A stretch of 64,000 nucleotides of DNA from Pseudomonas fluorescens (GTDB lineage Bacteria; Pseudomonadota; Gammaproteobacteria; Pseudomonadales; Pseudomonadaceae), in assembly GCF_002022275.1 (NCBI RefSeq), contig NZ_MSDF01000027.1, forward strand, positions 40,864 to 104,863, written 5' to 3'. Below the pieces are notes generated by a model that ran no database searches, was not told the origin of the DNA, and saw only the letters and a program-made list of their open reading frames with translations. Position numbers and translations under genes: made by a program. Of the stretch, positions 42,165 to 50,444 are shown piece after piece. Within the stretch, counting starts at the first letter, position 1. Every line of letters begins with the position of its first letter.

Positions 42165-42775
42165 GCCTGCAACCTTTCACCCTGGTCACCGGCAAGGCCG
42201 CACCGATGCTGGCGGCGAATATCGACACTGACGTGATCATGCCCAAGCAGTTTCTCAAGGGCATCGACCGCAGCGGCCTCGACCGCGGGCTGTTCTTCGA
42301 CCTGCGCTTTCTGGCGTCCGGCGAGCTGAACCCTGAATTCGTGCTGAACCAGCCGGCCTGGCAGGGCGCGAGCTTCATGGTGGTGGGGCCGAACTTCGGC
42401 TGTGGTTCCAGCCGCGAACACGCGGTGTGGGGCTTGAAGCAGACCGGTATCCGTGCGCTGATCGGCAGCAGTTTTGCCGGGATTTTTTACGATAACTGCC
42501 AGCGTAACGGGGTGTTATTGATCACGCTGGAAGAGGCTGTGTTGCAGAAGCTGGGGCAGACCGTAAGTCAGCCCGAGCAGGCGCAGATCAGCGTGGATCT
42601 GGAGGCGCAGGAAATTCACTTGGCGGATGGGCAGGTGATCCCGTTCCAGATTGATACGTTGCGCAAGACGGCATTGTTGCTGGGGTTGGATGCGATTGGC
42701 AGTACGTTGCAGCGCAGTGAAGAGATCAAGGCCTTCGAACAGCGACACCTCGCGGCCAACCCCTGGCTCAACTGA
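42161..42775 (+). CDS. leuD: 3-isopropylmalate dehydratase small subunit-like (LeuD family)
   Basis: A 204-residue swivel-domain subunit with the substrate loop GPNFGCGSSREHAVWGL near 79 and NIDTDVIMPKQFLKG near 20. It overlaps leuC by four bases. The length and motifs are those of LeuD. The gene is followed by a REP pair and a convergent LysR gene. Confidence 0.87.
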   Translation: MSLQPFTLVTGKAAPMLAANIDTDVIMPKQFLKGIDRSGLDRGLFFDLRFLASGELNPEFVLNQPAWQGASFMVVGPNFGCGSSREHAVWGLKQTGIRALIGSSFAGIFYDNCQRNGVLLITLEEAVLQKLGQTVSQPEQAQISVDLEAQEIHLADGQVIPFQIDTLRKTALLLGLDAIGSTLQRSEEIKAFEQRHLAANPWLN

Positions 42776-42793
42776 CACACTCGGGTTCAACCT

Positions 42794-42880
42794 GTGGGAG
42801 CTGGCTTGCCTGCGATAGCGGTGTATCAGTAACAGAAATGTGAGCTGACCCACCGCAATCGCAGGCAAGCCAGCTCCCAC
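42794..42880. repeat. REP pair (GTGGGAGCTGGCTTGC class)
   Basis: Arms at 42794-42816 and 42858-42880, between convergent leuD and LysR genes. Confidence 0.9.
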
Positions 42881-42900
42881 AGGTGATCGGGTTTACACAT

Positions 42901-43815
42901 CTAGATAGACAGCCCCTTGAAGTGCTCCTGCAAAAACTCCACACACGCTCTTAACTTGCCGGAATACGCCAACCGCGTCGGGTACACCGCCCACACATTC
43001 GCGCTCTGGGTATAGTCGTGCAGCACCTGCACCAGCTTGCCTTGCTCCAGCAGCGGCTTCACATCCCACATCGAGCGCAGCAAAACCCCGCGCCCATCCA
43101 ACGCCCACTGCAACACAATCTCGCCGTTGTTCGATGACAACGGCCCGCGCACGCGCACGCTTTCGGGGGTGCCGTCGCGTTCCAGGTTCCAGATGCCAAA
43201 GGCGTTGTCGCGTTCCTTGAGCACCAGGCAGTCGTGCTGTTCCAGGTCGCTCAGCTGTTGCGGCGTGCCCCGGCGCTCGAGGTAAGTGGGCGCGGCGCAC
43301 AGCACGCGGCGGTTGCTCACCAGCCGGCGGCCGATGTGCTGGCCGGGAATGTCATCGCCCACGCGAATCTCCAGGTCGAAACCTTCGCTGACGATGTCCA
43401 CCACGCGGTCGAACAGGTCGAGGCGGATTTCCAGGTCCGGATACTGTTCCGCCAGCAATGACAGGGCTGGCGCCACATGGTTACGGCCGAAACCGAAGCT
43501 GCTGCACAAGTGCAGGTGGCCGCGCGGGCTGTCATGGGCGTCGGAAAGTTCGTCGGAGAGTTGCTGGAAATCTTCCAGGATGCGCACGGCCCAGCGCTGC
43601 ACGCGTTCGCCGTCTTCGGTCAGGGCGATGCGGCGGCTGGTGCGGTGCAGCAGGCGGGTGGCGAGGGTAGTTTCAAGGATCTGGATGCGTTTGCTGACGT
43701 AGGCCGGTGACAAGCCCAGCTCATCGGCGGCGGCAGCGAAGCCCGCCTTGCGGATCACGGTCAGGAACACCCGCAGGTCTTCGGGTAAGGGCACGGTATC
43801 TTTCTTATGAGTCAT
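42901..43815 (-). CDS. LysR-family regulator (DmlR-like)
   Basis: A 304-residue protein from the ATG at 43815, where a normal LysR start lies (an upstream frame to 43854 is not needed). HTH: AAADELGLSPAYVSKRIQILE at about 25-45; substrate domain from 90 (SSFGFGRNHVAPALSLLAEQYPDLEIRLDLFD). It resembles the DmlR/YeaT group, which responds to malate-type acids. Neighbours dctA upstream and leuCD downstream are both diacid genes, so either could be a target. Confidence 0.85.
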   Translation of the reverse strand: MTHKKDTVPLPEDLRVFLTVIRKAGFAAAADELGLSPAYVSKRIQILETTLATRLLHRTSRRIALTEDGERVQRWAVRILEDFQQLSDELSDAHDSPRGHLHLCSSFGFGRNHVAPALSLLAEQYPDLEIRLDLFDRVVDIVSEGFDLEIRVGDDIPGQHIGRRLVSNRRVLCAAPTYLERRGTPQQLSDLEQHDCLVLKERDNAFGIWNLERDGTPESVRVRGPLSSNNGEIVLQWALDGRGVLLRSMWDVKPLLEQGKLVQVLHDYTQSANVWAVYPTRLAYSGKLRACVEFLQEHFKGLSI

Positions 43816-43893
43816 CAGAAACAGACGTGGCGGCATGAGCCGCCAGAATAGCACCGGTTGGGGGTGCCTTCCGGCACACCCCGGCGTATTCGT

Positions 43894-45198
43894 TTACTCG
43901 GTGGCGATCTTCGCCTTGGCGGCAGCCCGCGCATGGCGGCCATGCTTGAGGGCGATCGGGGCCATTTTTTCGCGGTCCAGTTCACCTTCCCAGGCTGCCA
44001 CCACCAGCGCAGCCACGGCATTGCCGATGATATTGGTCAGCGAGCGGCATTCGGCCATGAAGCGGTCGACCCCCAGAATCAACACCATCGCCGCCACCGG
44101 CACCGTCGGCACCACCGCCAGGCTTGCGGCCAGTGCCACAAAGCCCGCACCGACTACCGCACCGGCGCCTTTGGAGGTGAGCATCGCCACCGCCAACAAC
44201 GTCAGCTGTTGTTCCAGCGGCAAGTGAGTATTGGTCGCTTGTGCCAGGAACAGCACCGCCAGGGTCATATAGATGTTGGTGCCGTCGAGGTTAAAGGTGT
44301 AACCGGTCGGCACCACGATGCCCACCACGCCTTTGGAGGCGCCGAGGCTTTCCAGCTTCTGGATCAATTGCGGCAGTGCCGACTCCGAGGAACTGGTGCC
44401 CAACACGATCAGCAGTTCGGACTTGATATAGCCCATCAACTTGAAAATGCTGAAACCCGCGTAGCGCGCGATGCTGCCCAGCACCACGGCGACAAAGAAA
44501 AATGCGGTGATATAGAAGGTGCCCACCAGCTTCAGCAGCGGCAGCAACGAGCCCACGCCGTATTTACCGATGGTGAAGGCAATCGCACCAAAGGCTCCGA
44601 TCGGCGCCACCCGGCTGATCATGCCGACGATACGGAAGAACACTTCACTCGCCTGGTTGATCACGCCCACCAGTGGCCGCGCCTTTTCGCCGACCATGAC
44701 CAGCCCGAGGCCGAACAGCACGGAAATAAACAGCACGGGCAGGATTTCACCCTTGGCGAACGCATCGAAAAAGGTGCCGGGGATGATGTTAAGCAGGAAA
44801 CCGGTCACGCCTTCACTGTGCTGCGCCTGGCCGACAAAACCGGCGATGGCCGAGCCGTCGAGGGTCTTTACATCGATGTTGAAGCCCACGCCCGGGTGCA
44901 GCAGGTGCGCGGAGAGAATGCCGATCAGCAAAGCGATGGTGGAGACGATCTCGAAGTACAGCAGCGCCTTGCCGCCCACCCGGCCCACCTGCTTCACGTC
45001 GTGCATGCTGGTGATGCCGGACACCACCGTGCAGAAGATGATCGGGCCGATGATCATCTTGATCAGTTTGATAAACCCGTCGCCCAACGGCTTGAGGTCA
45101 ATGCCGACTTGCGGCCACTCATGGCCGATCAACACACCCAGCGCGATAGCGATGAGCACCTGCACATACAGGGTTCCCAGCAGTTTTCTGATTGTCAT
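43894..45198 (-). CDS. dctA: C4-dicarboxylate transporter DctA
   Basis: A 434-residue cation:dicarboxylate symporter starting MTIRKLLGTLYVQVL at 45198. Diagnostic features are the serine-rich hairpin GTSSSESALPQL near 275, GVVVPTGYTFNLDGTNIY-like stretch near 300 and MTSKGAGAVVGAGF-like stretch near 350. It imports succinate, fumarate and malate. DctA is usually regulated by DctBD from elsewhere; no such genes are here. Confidence 0.93.
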   Translation of the reverse strand: MTIRKLLGTLYVQVLIAIALGVLIGHEWPQVGIDLKPLGDGFIKLIKMIIGPIIFCTVVSGITSMHDVKQVGRVGGKALLYFEIVSTIALLIGILSAHLLHPGVGFNIDVKTLDGSAIAGFVGQAQHSEGVTGFLLNIIPGTFFDAFAKGEILPVLFISVLFGLGLVMVGEKARPLVGVINQASEVFFRIVGMISRVAPIGAFGAIAFTIGKYGVGSLLPLLKLVGTFYITAFFFVAVVLGSIARYAGFSIFKLMGYIKSELLIVLGTSSSESALPQLIQKLESLGASKGVVGIVVPTGYTFNLDGTNIYMTLAVLFLAQATNTHLPLEQQLTLLAVAMLTSKGAGAVVGAGFVALAASLAVVPTVPVAAMVLILGVDRFMAECRSLTNIIGNAVAALVVAAWEGELDREKMAPIALKHGRHARAAAKAKIATE

Positions 45199-45294
45199 TG
45201 TTATTATCTCAATCGTTTTTTGGGGCCAAGCAAACCCGTCGCAGGCCGTTGGCAGCCTGCGAGGCGAGTCCATCAGGTCACGGGGTTACAGCAT

Positions 45295-46170
45295 TCAGCG
45301 AAGGAAGGTCAGGACTTCGCCGAGCAACAACTCTGGGGCTTCTTCAGCGATGTAATGGCCGGCCGGCAGGGCCTTGCCACGTACGTCGGTGGCGACTTTC
45401 TGCCACTCCTTGAGCGGCTCGAAACAGCGGCCGACAGTGCCTTCGGCGCCCCACATCACCAACAACGGCAGGTTGAGGTAGTTGCCTGCGTCGATATCTT
45501 TCTGGTCATGCTCAAGGTCGATACCGGCGGCAGCACGGTAATCCTCGCAAATGCCGGTGGCGGTGCCTGGCAGTGACAGGCAGCGCAGGTATTCGGCGAA
45601 GGCCTCGTCGGTGAAGGGTTTGAGCCCGGCACTGCGGCTGCCCATCACACTGCGCAGGTACAGCTCGGGTTTGCTTTCGATCAGCGCTTCGGGCAATGGC
45701 GCCGGACGGATCAGGAAGAACCAGTGCCAGTAGGCGCGGGCGAAAGCTTCGTCGGTCTGGGCGTACATCGACAGGGTAGGCGCGACGTCCAGCAGGACCA
45801 TACGTTGCACGGCTTGCGGGTGGTCCAGCGCCAGGCGATGGGCCACGCGGGCACCACGGTCGTGGGCGAGCACCGAGAAGGTGTCGAAGCCCAGGGCGTG
45901 CATCAGCTCGACGCCGTCGCGGGCCATTTCGCGTTTTGAATAGCTTGTATGGTTTTCATTGGCCGGTGGCTTGCTGCTGTCGCCGTAGCCGCGCAGGTCG
46001 GCGGCGACCACGGTGAAATGCTCGGCCAGCTGTTCGGCGATTTTGTGCCAGATGACATGGGTTTGCGGGTGCCCGTGCAGCAGGAGCAGACCGGGACCTG
46101 TACCGCCTTTGCGGTAGCTGATGTCCACGCCATTGACGTGGCACCTGTCTTTTTGGAAACCGGCGAACAT
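45295..46170 (-). CDS. Alpha/beta hydrolase, haloacetate dehalogenase-like
   Basis: A 291-residue hydrolase. The nucleophile motif AHDRGARVAHRLALDHP (Asp and two Arg at about 104-108) and the halide pocket HW in AYWHWFFLIRPAPLPE (near 150), with a Tyr in EDYRAAAG, match fluoroacetate/haloacetate dehalogenases; catalytic His in GHYIAEE near 270. Cytosolic. Family relatives also include epoxide hydrolases, so the substrate is not certain. It lies 96 bases upstream of dctA on the same strand. Confidence 0.82.
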   Translation of the reverse strand: MFAGFQKDRCHVNGVDISYRKGGTGPGLLLLHGHPQTHVIWHKIAEQLAEHFTVVAADLRGYGDSSKPPANENHTSYSKREMARDGVELMHALGFDTFSVLAHDRGARVAHRLALDHPQAVQRMVLLDVAPTLSMYAQTDEAFARAYWHWFFLIRPAPLPEALIESKPELYLRSVMGSRSAGLKPFTDEAFAEYLRCLSLPGTATGICEDYRAAAGIDLEHDQKDIDAGNYLNLPLLVMWGAEGTVGRCFEPLKEWQKVATDVRGKALPAGHYIAEEAPELLLGEVLTFLR

Positions 46171-46297
46171 GGGATGACTCCTCTTTATTAGTGCTTGCAT
46201 CCTGGAATCACACGGCGTTCGGGGCAAGGGGGAAAGCGTGGAGGGGTTGTTCATGAAGTGTGTAGGAGCGCGGTCTCACCAATCAATGAGCATTTCT

Positions 46298-46389
46298 GTG
46301 GGAGCTGGCTTGTGTGGGAGCTGGCTTGCCTGCGATAGCGGTGCAACTGACACACCGCGGTGCCTGCATCGCAGGCAGCCAGCTCCCAC
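46298..46389. repeat. REP pair with duplicated half
   Basis: The left REP is preceded by a partial tandem copy (GTGGGAGCTGGCTT at 46298-46311, then the full arm 46314-46336). The right arm at 46368-46389 lacks one base. This is a rearranged or decaying copy. Confidence 0.85.
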
Positions 46390-46397
46390 AAGGGACC

Positions 46398-46859
46398 TCA
46401 GCCTTGTTGGAACATCTCCATGGCACGCTGACGAATCTGCTCTTCGGTCAAATCCTCCTTGTGCGTGGCCAAAAACCACACATGGCCGAACGGATCCTTC
46501 AACGTGCCGGTACGGTCGCCATAGAACTGGTCCTTCGGTTCGGATATCGGCGTGCCGCCGGCGGCGATCGCTTGCGTGTATTGGGCATCAACATCGTTCA
46601 CATACAAATGAATGCCCACGCTGGTGTGGCCGTCACGCGGGCTGCCGAACGGGCTTTCGTCGCACGGCGAACCGAGCATGATCGGCGAGTCGCCAATACG
46701 CAGTTCGGCGTGGCCGACCTTGCCGTCGGGCATGTCCAGGCGCATGACTTGGGTGGCGTTGAAGGCTTTTTTGTAGAACTCGATGGCTTCGGCAGCTTTG
46801 TCGACGCCCAGGTAAGGCGTGAGGCTGTGAAAACCTTCTGGAATGGGTTTGACGCTCAT
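46398..46859 (-). CDS. VOC-family (PhnB/glyoxalase-like) protein
   Basis: A 153-residue protein of two beta-alpha-beta-beta-beta modules (TPYLGVDKAAEAIEFYKKAF near 14-33 and GIHLYVNDVDAQYTQAIAAGG near 82-103), ending in DPFGHVWFLATH. VOC proteins include glyoxalases, dioxygenases and drug-binding proteins; this PhnB-like group has no assigned reaction. Confidence 0.85.
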   Translation of the reverse strand: MSVKPIPEGFHSLTPYLGVDKAAEAIEFYKKAFNATQVMRLDMPDGKVGHAELRIGDSPIMLGSPCDESPFGSPRDGHTSVGIHLYVNDVDAQYTQAIAAGGTPISEPKDQFYGDRTGTLKDPFGHVWFLATHKEDLTEEQIRQRAMEMFQQG

Positions 46860-47032
46860 GGCGTTCTCCTTGTTTGAGGTGATGGAGGCACGGCCTTTTC
46901 ACTATAGGCCGCGTTCCGTCCGGGCTGCGGGCAGCCGACGAGGTGTTCGCCAGGCAACAGTGAACCGGCAGATTGCTGCGCAACAAGCGGGTTTGGATCC
47001 ATTTTTATCGCCAAACCGCCGGTTTCAGGCCC

Positions 47033-47048
47033 CGGCACAGAAGCTGCA
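47033..47048 (+). promoter_or_regulatory. Sigma-54 promoter of sfnB-metI-metQ
   Basis: CGGCACAGAAGCTGCA carries the -24 GG (47034-47035) and -12 GC (47046-47047) with exact spacing and matches the consensus TGGCACR-N4-TTGCW at all but two fixed positions. The predicted transcript start near 47060 leaves a 24-base leader to the sfnB ATG. A small palindrome AAACCGCCGGTTT at 47013-47025 lies just upstream. SfnR, encoded nearby, is the candidate activator. Confidence 0.72.
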
Positions 47049-47083
47049 ATGCCCCTGGCAAACCATTCGCCCGAGAGCGTTGT

Positions 47084-48307
47084 ATGTCTGTACCTTCTGT
47101 ATCTGCCGATTACCCGATTCACACGCCCCATGCCGATTTGATTCGCGACGAAGCCCAGGCGATTGCCGCTGCCCACCGTGTTGCAGCGGTTCTGCTGGAG
47201 CAGGATGCCGAGCGTGACCGCGCCCGCCATGTGCCCGCTGAGGTGGTGGACCTGTATTCCAACAGTGGCCTATGGGGCATCAGCGTGCCGCGCGAGTTTG
47301 GTGGGGCGCAGGTGTCTTACGCGGTGCTGGCCCAAGTGATTGCGATTATCTCGGCGGCCGATCCCTCCCTGGGGCAGATCCCGCAGAACCACTATTGCCT
47401 GCTGGAAGATATCCGCCTGCAAGGCACGCCGGAGCAACAGGCGCATTTCTTCGGCCTGGCGTTGCAGGGTCATCGATTTGCCAATGCGCTGTCGGAAACC
47501 GGCGGGAAGAATGTGCAGGACATCCAGGCGACCATCCGCCGCGAAGGCGACGGCTATGTGATCAACGGCCGCAAGGGCTATTGCACCGGTTCGCTGTACG
47601 CCCACTGGCTGGCCGTGCTGGCGCTGGATGAGCAGCAAAATGCGCAGTTGGCCTTCGTGAAGCGTGGCACCCAAGGATTGGTGGTGGTGGATGACTGGGA
47701 CAGCATGGGCCAGCGCACCACGTCCAGCGGCACGGTGCTGGCAGAGAACCTTCGGGTGCCAGCGTTCAACCTGTTTCCTACGCACAAATCCTACGATTCG
47801 CCGACCCTGGCCGGCCCTTTCGCACAGCTGACCACCGCCGCCATCGACGCCGGTATCGCCCGCGCCGCGCTGCGTGACACCGTGCAATTCGTGCAGCAAT
47901 TTGCGCGGCCGTGGATTGATGCCGGAGTTGAAAAAGCCAGCGAAGACCCGCTGACCATTATTCAAGTCGGTGCTCTGGACATTCGTCTGGAAGCCGCCGA
48001 GGCCTTGCTCGAGCGTGCCGGTTTGGCGCTGGATGCCGCGCGCCCGGCGCCGAATGAAGACACCGTCGCCCACGCTTCGCTGGCCGTGGCCCGGGCCAAG
48101 GTGCTGACCACCGAAATCGCCATCGACGCCAGCAACAAGCTCTTCGAACTCGGCGGCACTCGCTCGACCCTCAAGAAACACAACTTAGACCGCCACTGGC
48201 GCAACGCCCGGGTGCACACCCTGCACGACCCGGTGCGCTGGAAATACCACGTGGTGGGCAACTGGTTGCTCAATGGCACCAAGCCGCCACGTCACGATTG
48301 GTCTTAA
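47084..48307 (+). CDS. sfnB: SfnB-family sulfur-acquisition oxidoreductase
   Basis: A 407-residue flavin protein of the acyl-CoA dehydrogenase fold (SfnB/DszC group). Typical segments are GLWGISVPREFGGAQVSYAVLAQ near 60-82, ISAADPSLGQIPQNHY near 90 and the ELGGTRSTLKKHNLDRHWRNARVHTLHDP end. These enzymes oxygenate organosulfur compounds in sulfur starvation. The start at 47084 follows the predicted sigma-54 transcript start; the longer open frame would include the promoter. It is the first gene of sfnB-metI-metQ. Confidence 0.88.
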   Translation: MSVPSVSADYPIHTPHADLIRDEAQAIAAAHRVAAVLLEQDAERDRARHVPAEVVDLYSNSGLWGISVPREFGGAQVSYAVLAQVIAIISAADPSLGQIPQNHYCLLEDIRLQGTPEQQAHFFGLALQGHRFANALSETGGKNVQDIQATIRREGDGYVINGRKGYCTGSLYAHWLAVLALDEQQNAQLAFVKRGTQGLVVVDDWDSMGQRTTSSGTVLAENLRVPAFNLFPTHKSYDSPTLAGPFAQLTTAAIDAGIARAALRDTVQFVQQFARPWIDAGVEKASEDPLTIIQVGALDIRLEAAEALLERAGLALDAARPAPNEDTVAHASLAVARAKVLTTEIAIDASNKLFELGGTRSTLKKHNLDRHWRNARVHTLHDPVRWKYHVVGNWLLNGTKPPRHDWS

Positions 48308-48310
48308 GCC

Positions 48311-48976
48311 ATGGCCGAGTGGTTTAAACATATCTACTGGGCCGACATCGGCCAAGCGTGCCTTGAAACCCTGAGCATGCTCGCCGCTGCCCTGGGTTTT
48401 ACCGTACTGCTGGGATTACCGCTGGGCGTGCTGTTGTTTCTCACAGGCAAGCGTCAGTTGCACGAGGCGTTGGTGGTGTATCGGCTGCTCTCGGTGGTGG
48501 TCAACGTGCTGCGGTCGCTGCCGTTCATCATCTTGCTGATTGTGTTGATCCCGCTGACCACCTTGCTGGTGGGCACTTCCCTGGGCGTACCGGGCACCAT
48601 CCCGCCGTTGGTGGTGGGGTGCACGCCGTTTTTTGCGCGGCTGGTGGAAACCGCGCTGCGCGAAGTCGACCGCGGCGTGGTGGAGGCCACCCAATCCATG
48701 GGCGCCAGTACCTGGCAGGTAATTCGTCACACGCTGTTGCCGGAGGCCCGCGGTGGGCTGTTGGCGGCGGTGACCGTCACCGCGATTGTGTTGGTGGATT
48801 ACACCGCCATGGCCGGGGTGATTGGTGGCGGTGGCCTCGGTGACCTGGCGATTCGTTATGGCTACCAGCGGTTCCAGACCGACGTGATGGTGGTCACCGT
48901 TCTGCTGTTGCTGGTGCTGGTGCAGGCCCTGCAGATGACCGGTGACCGTTTGGTGGCGCGTTATAGCCGCCGTTAA
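48311..48976 (+). CDS. metI: MetI-type ABC permease
   Basis: A 221-residue permease with five helices and the MetI EAA loop (VVEATQSMGASTWQVIRHTLLPEARGG near 115-141). It starts three bases after sfnB. The MetNIQ family imports methionine and other organosulfur or D-amino acids. No MetN ATPase is encoded next to it. Confidence 0.9.
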   Translation: MAEWFKHIYWADIGQACLETLSMLAAALGFTVLLGLPLGVLLFLTGKRQLHEALVVYRLLSVVVNVLRSLPFIILLIVLIPLTTLLVGTSLGVPGTIPPLVVGCTPFFARLVETALREVDRGVVEATQSMGASTWQVIRHTLLPEARGGLLAAVTVTAIVLVDYTAMAGVIGGGGLGDLAIRYGYQRFQTDVMVVTVLLLLVLVQALQMTGDRLVARYSRR

Positions 48977-49004
48977 TTCTTATAAAGCTACTCTCGGAGC
49001 ATTC

Positions 49005-49775
49005 ATGAAAAAGTCCCTGGCCGTTTTGGCCGCTGTCCTGTCGTTCAACGCGTTTGCCAACGAAACATTGGTAGTCGGCGCCACGCCCGTGCCCCATGCG
49101 GAAATCCTCGAGTTTGTGAAGCCAGTACTGGCCAAGGAGGGTGTGGACCTGCAGATCAAGGTTTTCACTGACTTCATCCAGCCCAACCAACAGCTGGCGT
49201 TGAAAAACATCGACGCCAACTATTACCAGTACCGCCCGTTCCTTGACGACTACAACAAGACCCGCCACACCGACCTGGTGCCGGTGGTGGGCGTGCATAT
49301 CGAACCCTTCGGGGCGTATTCGACGCGTATCAAGAACCTCTCGGAACTGAAGGATGGCGCTACCGTGTCGATCCCCAACGACCCGGTCAACACCGGCCGC
49401 GCGCTGGTGCTGCTGGATGAAGCGGGGCTGATCAAACTCAAGGACCCGAGCAATACCCTCAGCACGCCACGGGAAATCGTCGAAAACCCCAAGCACCTGA
49501 AAATCCGTGAGCTGGAAGGCGCTTTGCTGGCTCGCTCGGTAAGCCAGGTGGATTTGGCCTTCGTGTTTGCCAACTACGCGCTGGAAGCGGGGATTGACAC
49601 CAACAGCGCGTTGATCGTGGAGAAGGGCAAATCGCTGTATGTGGAGTACCTGGTAGCGCGGCCGGATAACATCAACGACCCGCGCATTCAGAAGCTGGCC
49701 AAGGCGTTGAATTCCGATGAAGTGCGCCAGTTCATTCTGACGCGCTACAAGGGCCAGATTGCGCCTGGTTTCTGA
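49005..49775 (+). CDS. metQ: MetQ/NlpA-type substrate-binding protein
   Basis: A 256-residue binding protein with a short signal peptide (MKKSLAVLAAVLSFNAFA) that has no lipobox Cys, so it is soluble in the periplasm, unlike E. coli MetQ. Family features are GATPVPHAEILEFVKPVL, IDANYYQYRPFLDDYNK and TVSIPNDPVNTGRALVLL. The sfnB context points to an organosulfur ligand. GGAG lies nine bases before the start. Confidence 0.9.
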   Translation: MKKSLAVLAAVLSFNAFANETLVVGATPVPHAEILEFVKPVLAKEGVDLQIKVFTDFIQPNQQLALKNIDANYYQYRPFLDDYNKTRHTDLVPVVGVHIEPFGAYSTRIKNLSELKDGATVSIPNDPVNTGRALVLLDEAGLIKLKDPSNTLSTPREIVENPKHLKIRELEGALLARSVSQVDLAFVFANYALEAGIDTNSALIVEKGKSLYVEYLVARPDNINDPRIQKLAKALNSDEVRQFILTRYKGQIAPGF

Positions 49776-49793
49776 ATTCAACAAACATCAACT

Positions 49794-49878
49794 GTGGGAG
49801 CTGGCTTGCCTGCGATAGCATCACCTCGGTGTTGTAGAAAGACCGAGTTGTCTGCATCGCAGGCAAGCCTGCTCCCAC
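49794..49878. repeat. REP pair (GTGGGAGCTGGCTTGC class)
   Basis: Arms at 49794-49816 and 49856-49878 (one mismatch in the right arm), between convergent metQ and soxR. Confidence 0.9.
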
Positions 49879-49896
49879 ATGAACAGCATTGTCAGT

Positions 49897-50346
49897 TCAG
49901 GATTGTGTGGTGGGCTCCAGAAGCTGAGCCCCGGGCCCATGCTCACCCAATTGATCATCCTGATTACGCAACGGGCACGCCTCCAGCGACAAACACCCAC
50001 ACCCGATACAGCCACTGAGCTTGTCGCGCAGCAGCATCAGCTTGCTGATGCGCTCATCCAGGTCTTCGCGCCACAGCGCCGATAAACGCTCCCAATCTGC
50101 AGTCGTCGGTGTGCGCCCATCGGGCAATGTCTGCAACGCTTGCCCAATCGTCGCCAGCGGAATCCCCAAACGCTGCGCGATCTTGATCACCACCACCCGG
50201 CGCAACACATCCCGTGGATAGCGGCGCTGGTTGCCGGCGTTACGGTTGCTTTTGATCAACCCTTTGGATTCGTAGAAATGCAGCGCGGTGACCGCGACGC
50301 CACTGCGCGCAGCCAGTTGGCCGACGGTGAGTTCCTTGTTGAGCAT
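49897..50346 (-). CDS. soxR: Redox-sensing regulator SoxR
   Basis: A 149-residue MerR-family protein. N-terminal winged helix: VGQLAARSGVAVTALHFYESKGLI; C-terminal [2Fe-2S] motif CIGCGCLSLEAC (C-x2-C-x-C-x5-C). Oxidation of the cluster by redox-cycling drugs switches on target promoters. In pseudomonads SoxR responds to phenazines and related compounds and has no SoxS partner. Divergent from the antibiotic-monooxygenase-like gene, with a soxbox between. Confidence 0.95.
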   Translation of the reverse strand: MLNKELTVGQLAARSGVAVTALHFYESKGLIKSNRNAGNQRRYPRDVLRRVVVIKIAQRLGIPLATIGQALQTLPDGRTPTTADWERLSALWREDLDERISKLMLLRDKLSGCIGCGCLSLEACPLRNQDDQLGEHGPGAQLLEPTTQS

Positions 50347-50364
50347 AAACACTCCAAACAGCGC

Positions 50365-50395
50365 TTGACCTTGACTTAACTAGAGGTTTTACCCT
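50365..50395 (+). promoter_or_regulatory. SoxR-controlled promoter (soxbox, 19-bp spacer)
   Basis: TTGACC (50365-50370) and TACCCT (50390-50395) have a 19-base spacer, the over-long spacing of MerR-family promoters. Between and over it lies CCTTGACTTAACTAGAGG (50369-50386), which matches 14 of 18 bases of the E. coli soxbox. It points towards the monooxygenase-like gene. Confidence 0.75.
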
Positions 50396-50444
50396 GCGTG
50401 GCATCGAATCGCAAGATTTTGCCTACAAAGAGAGGGGAGTGTTC

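Noticed and set aside
43858..45576. 572-codon open frame on the plus strand
   Set aside because: Antisense to dctA and part of the hydrolase gene; His/Gln-rich shadow.
47056..47071. Second sigma-54-like match (TGGCA with GC 12 bases on)
   Set aside because: Spacing fits, but the transcript would start at the ATG itself; the upstream match at 47033 is better and leaves a proper leader.
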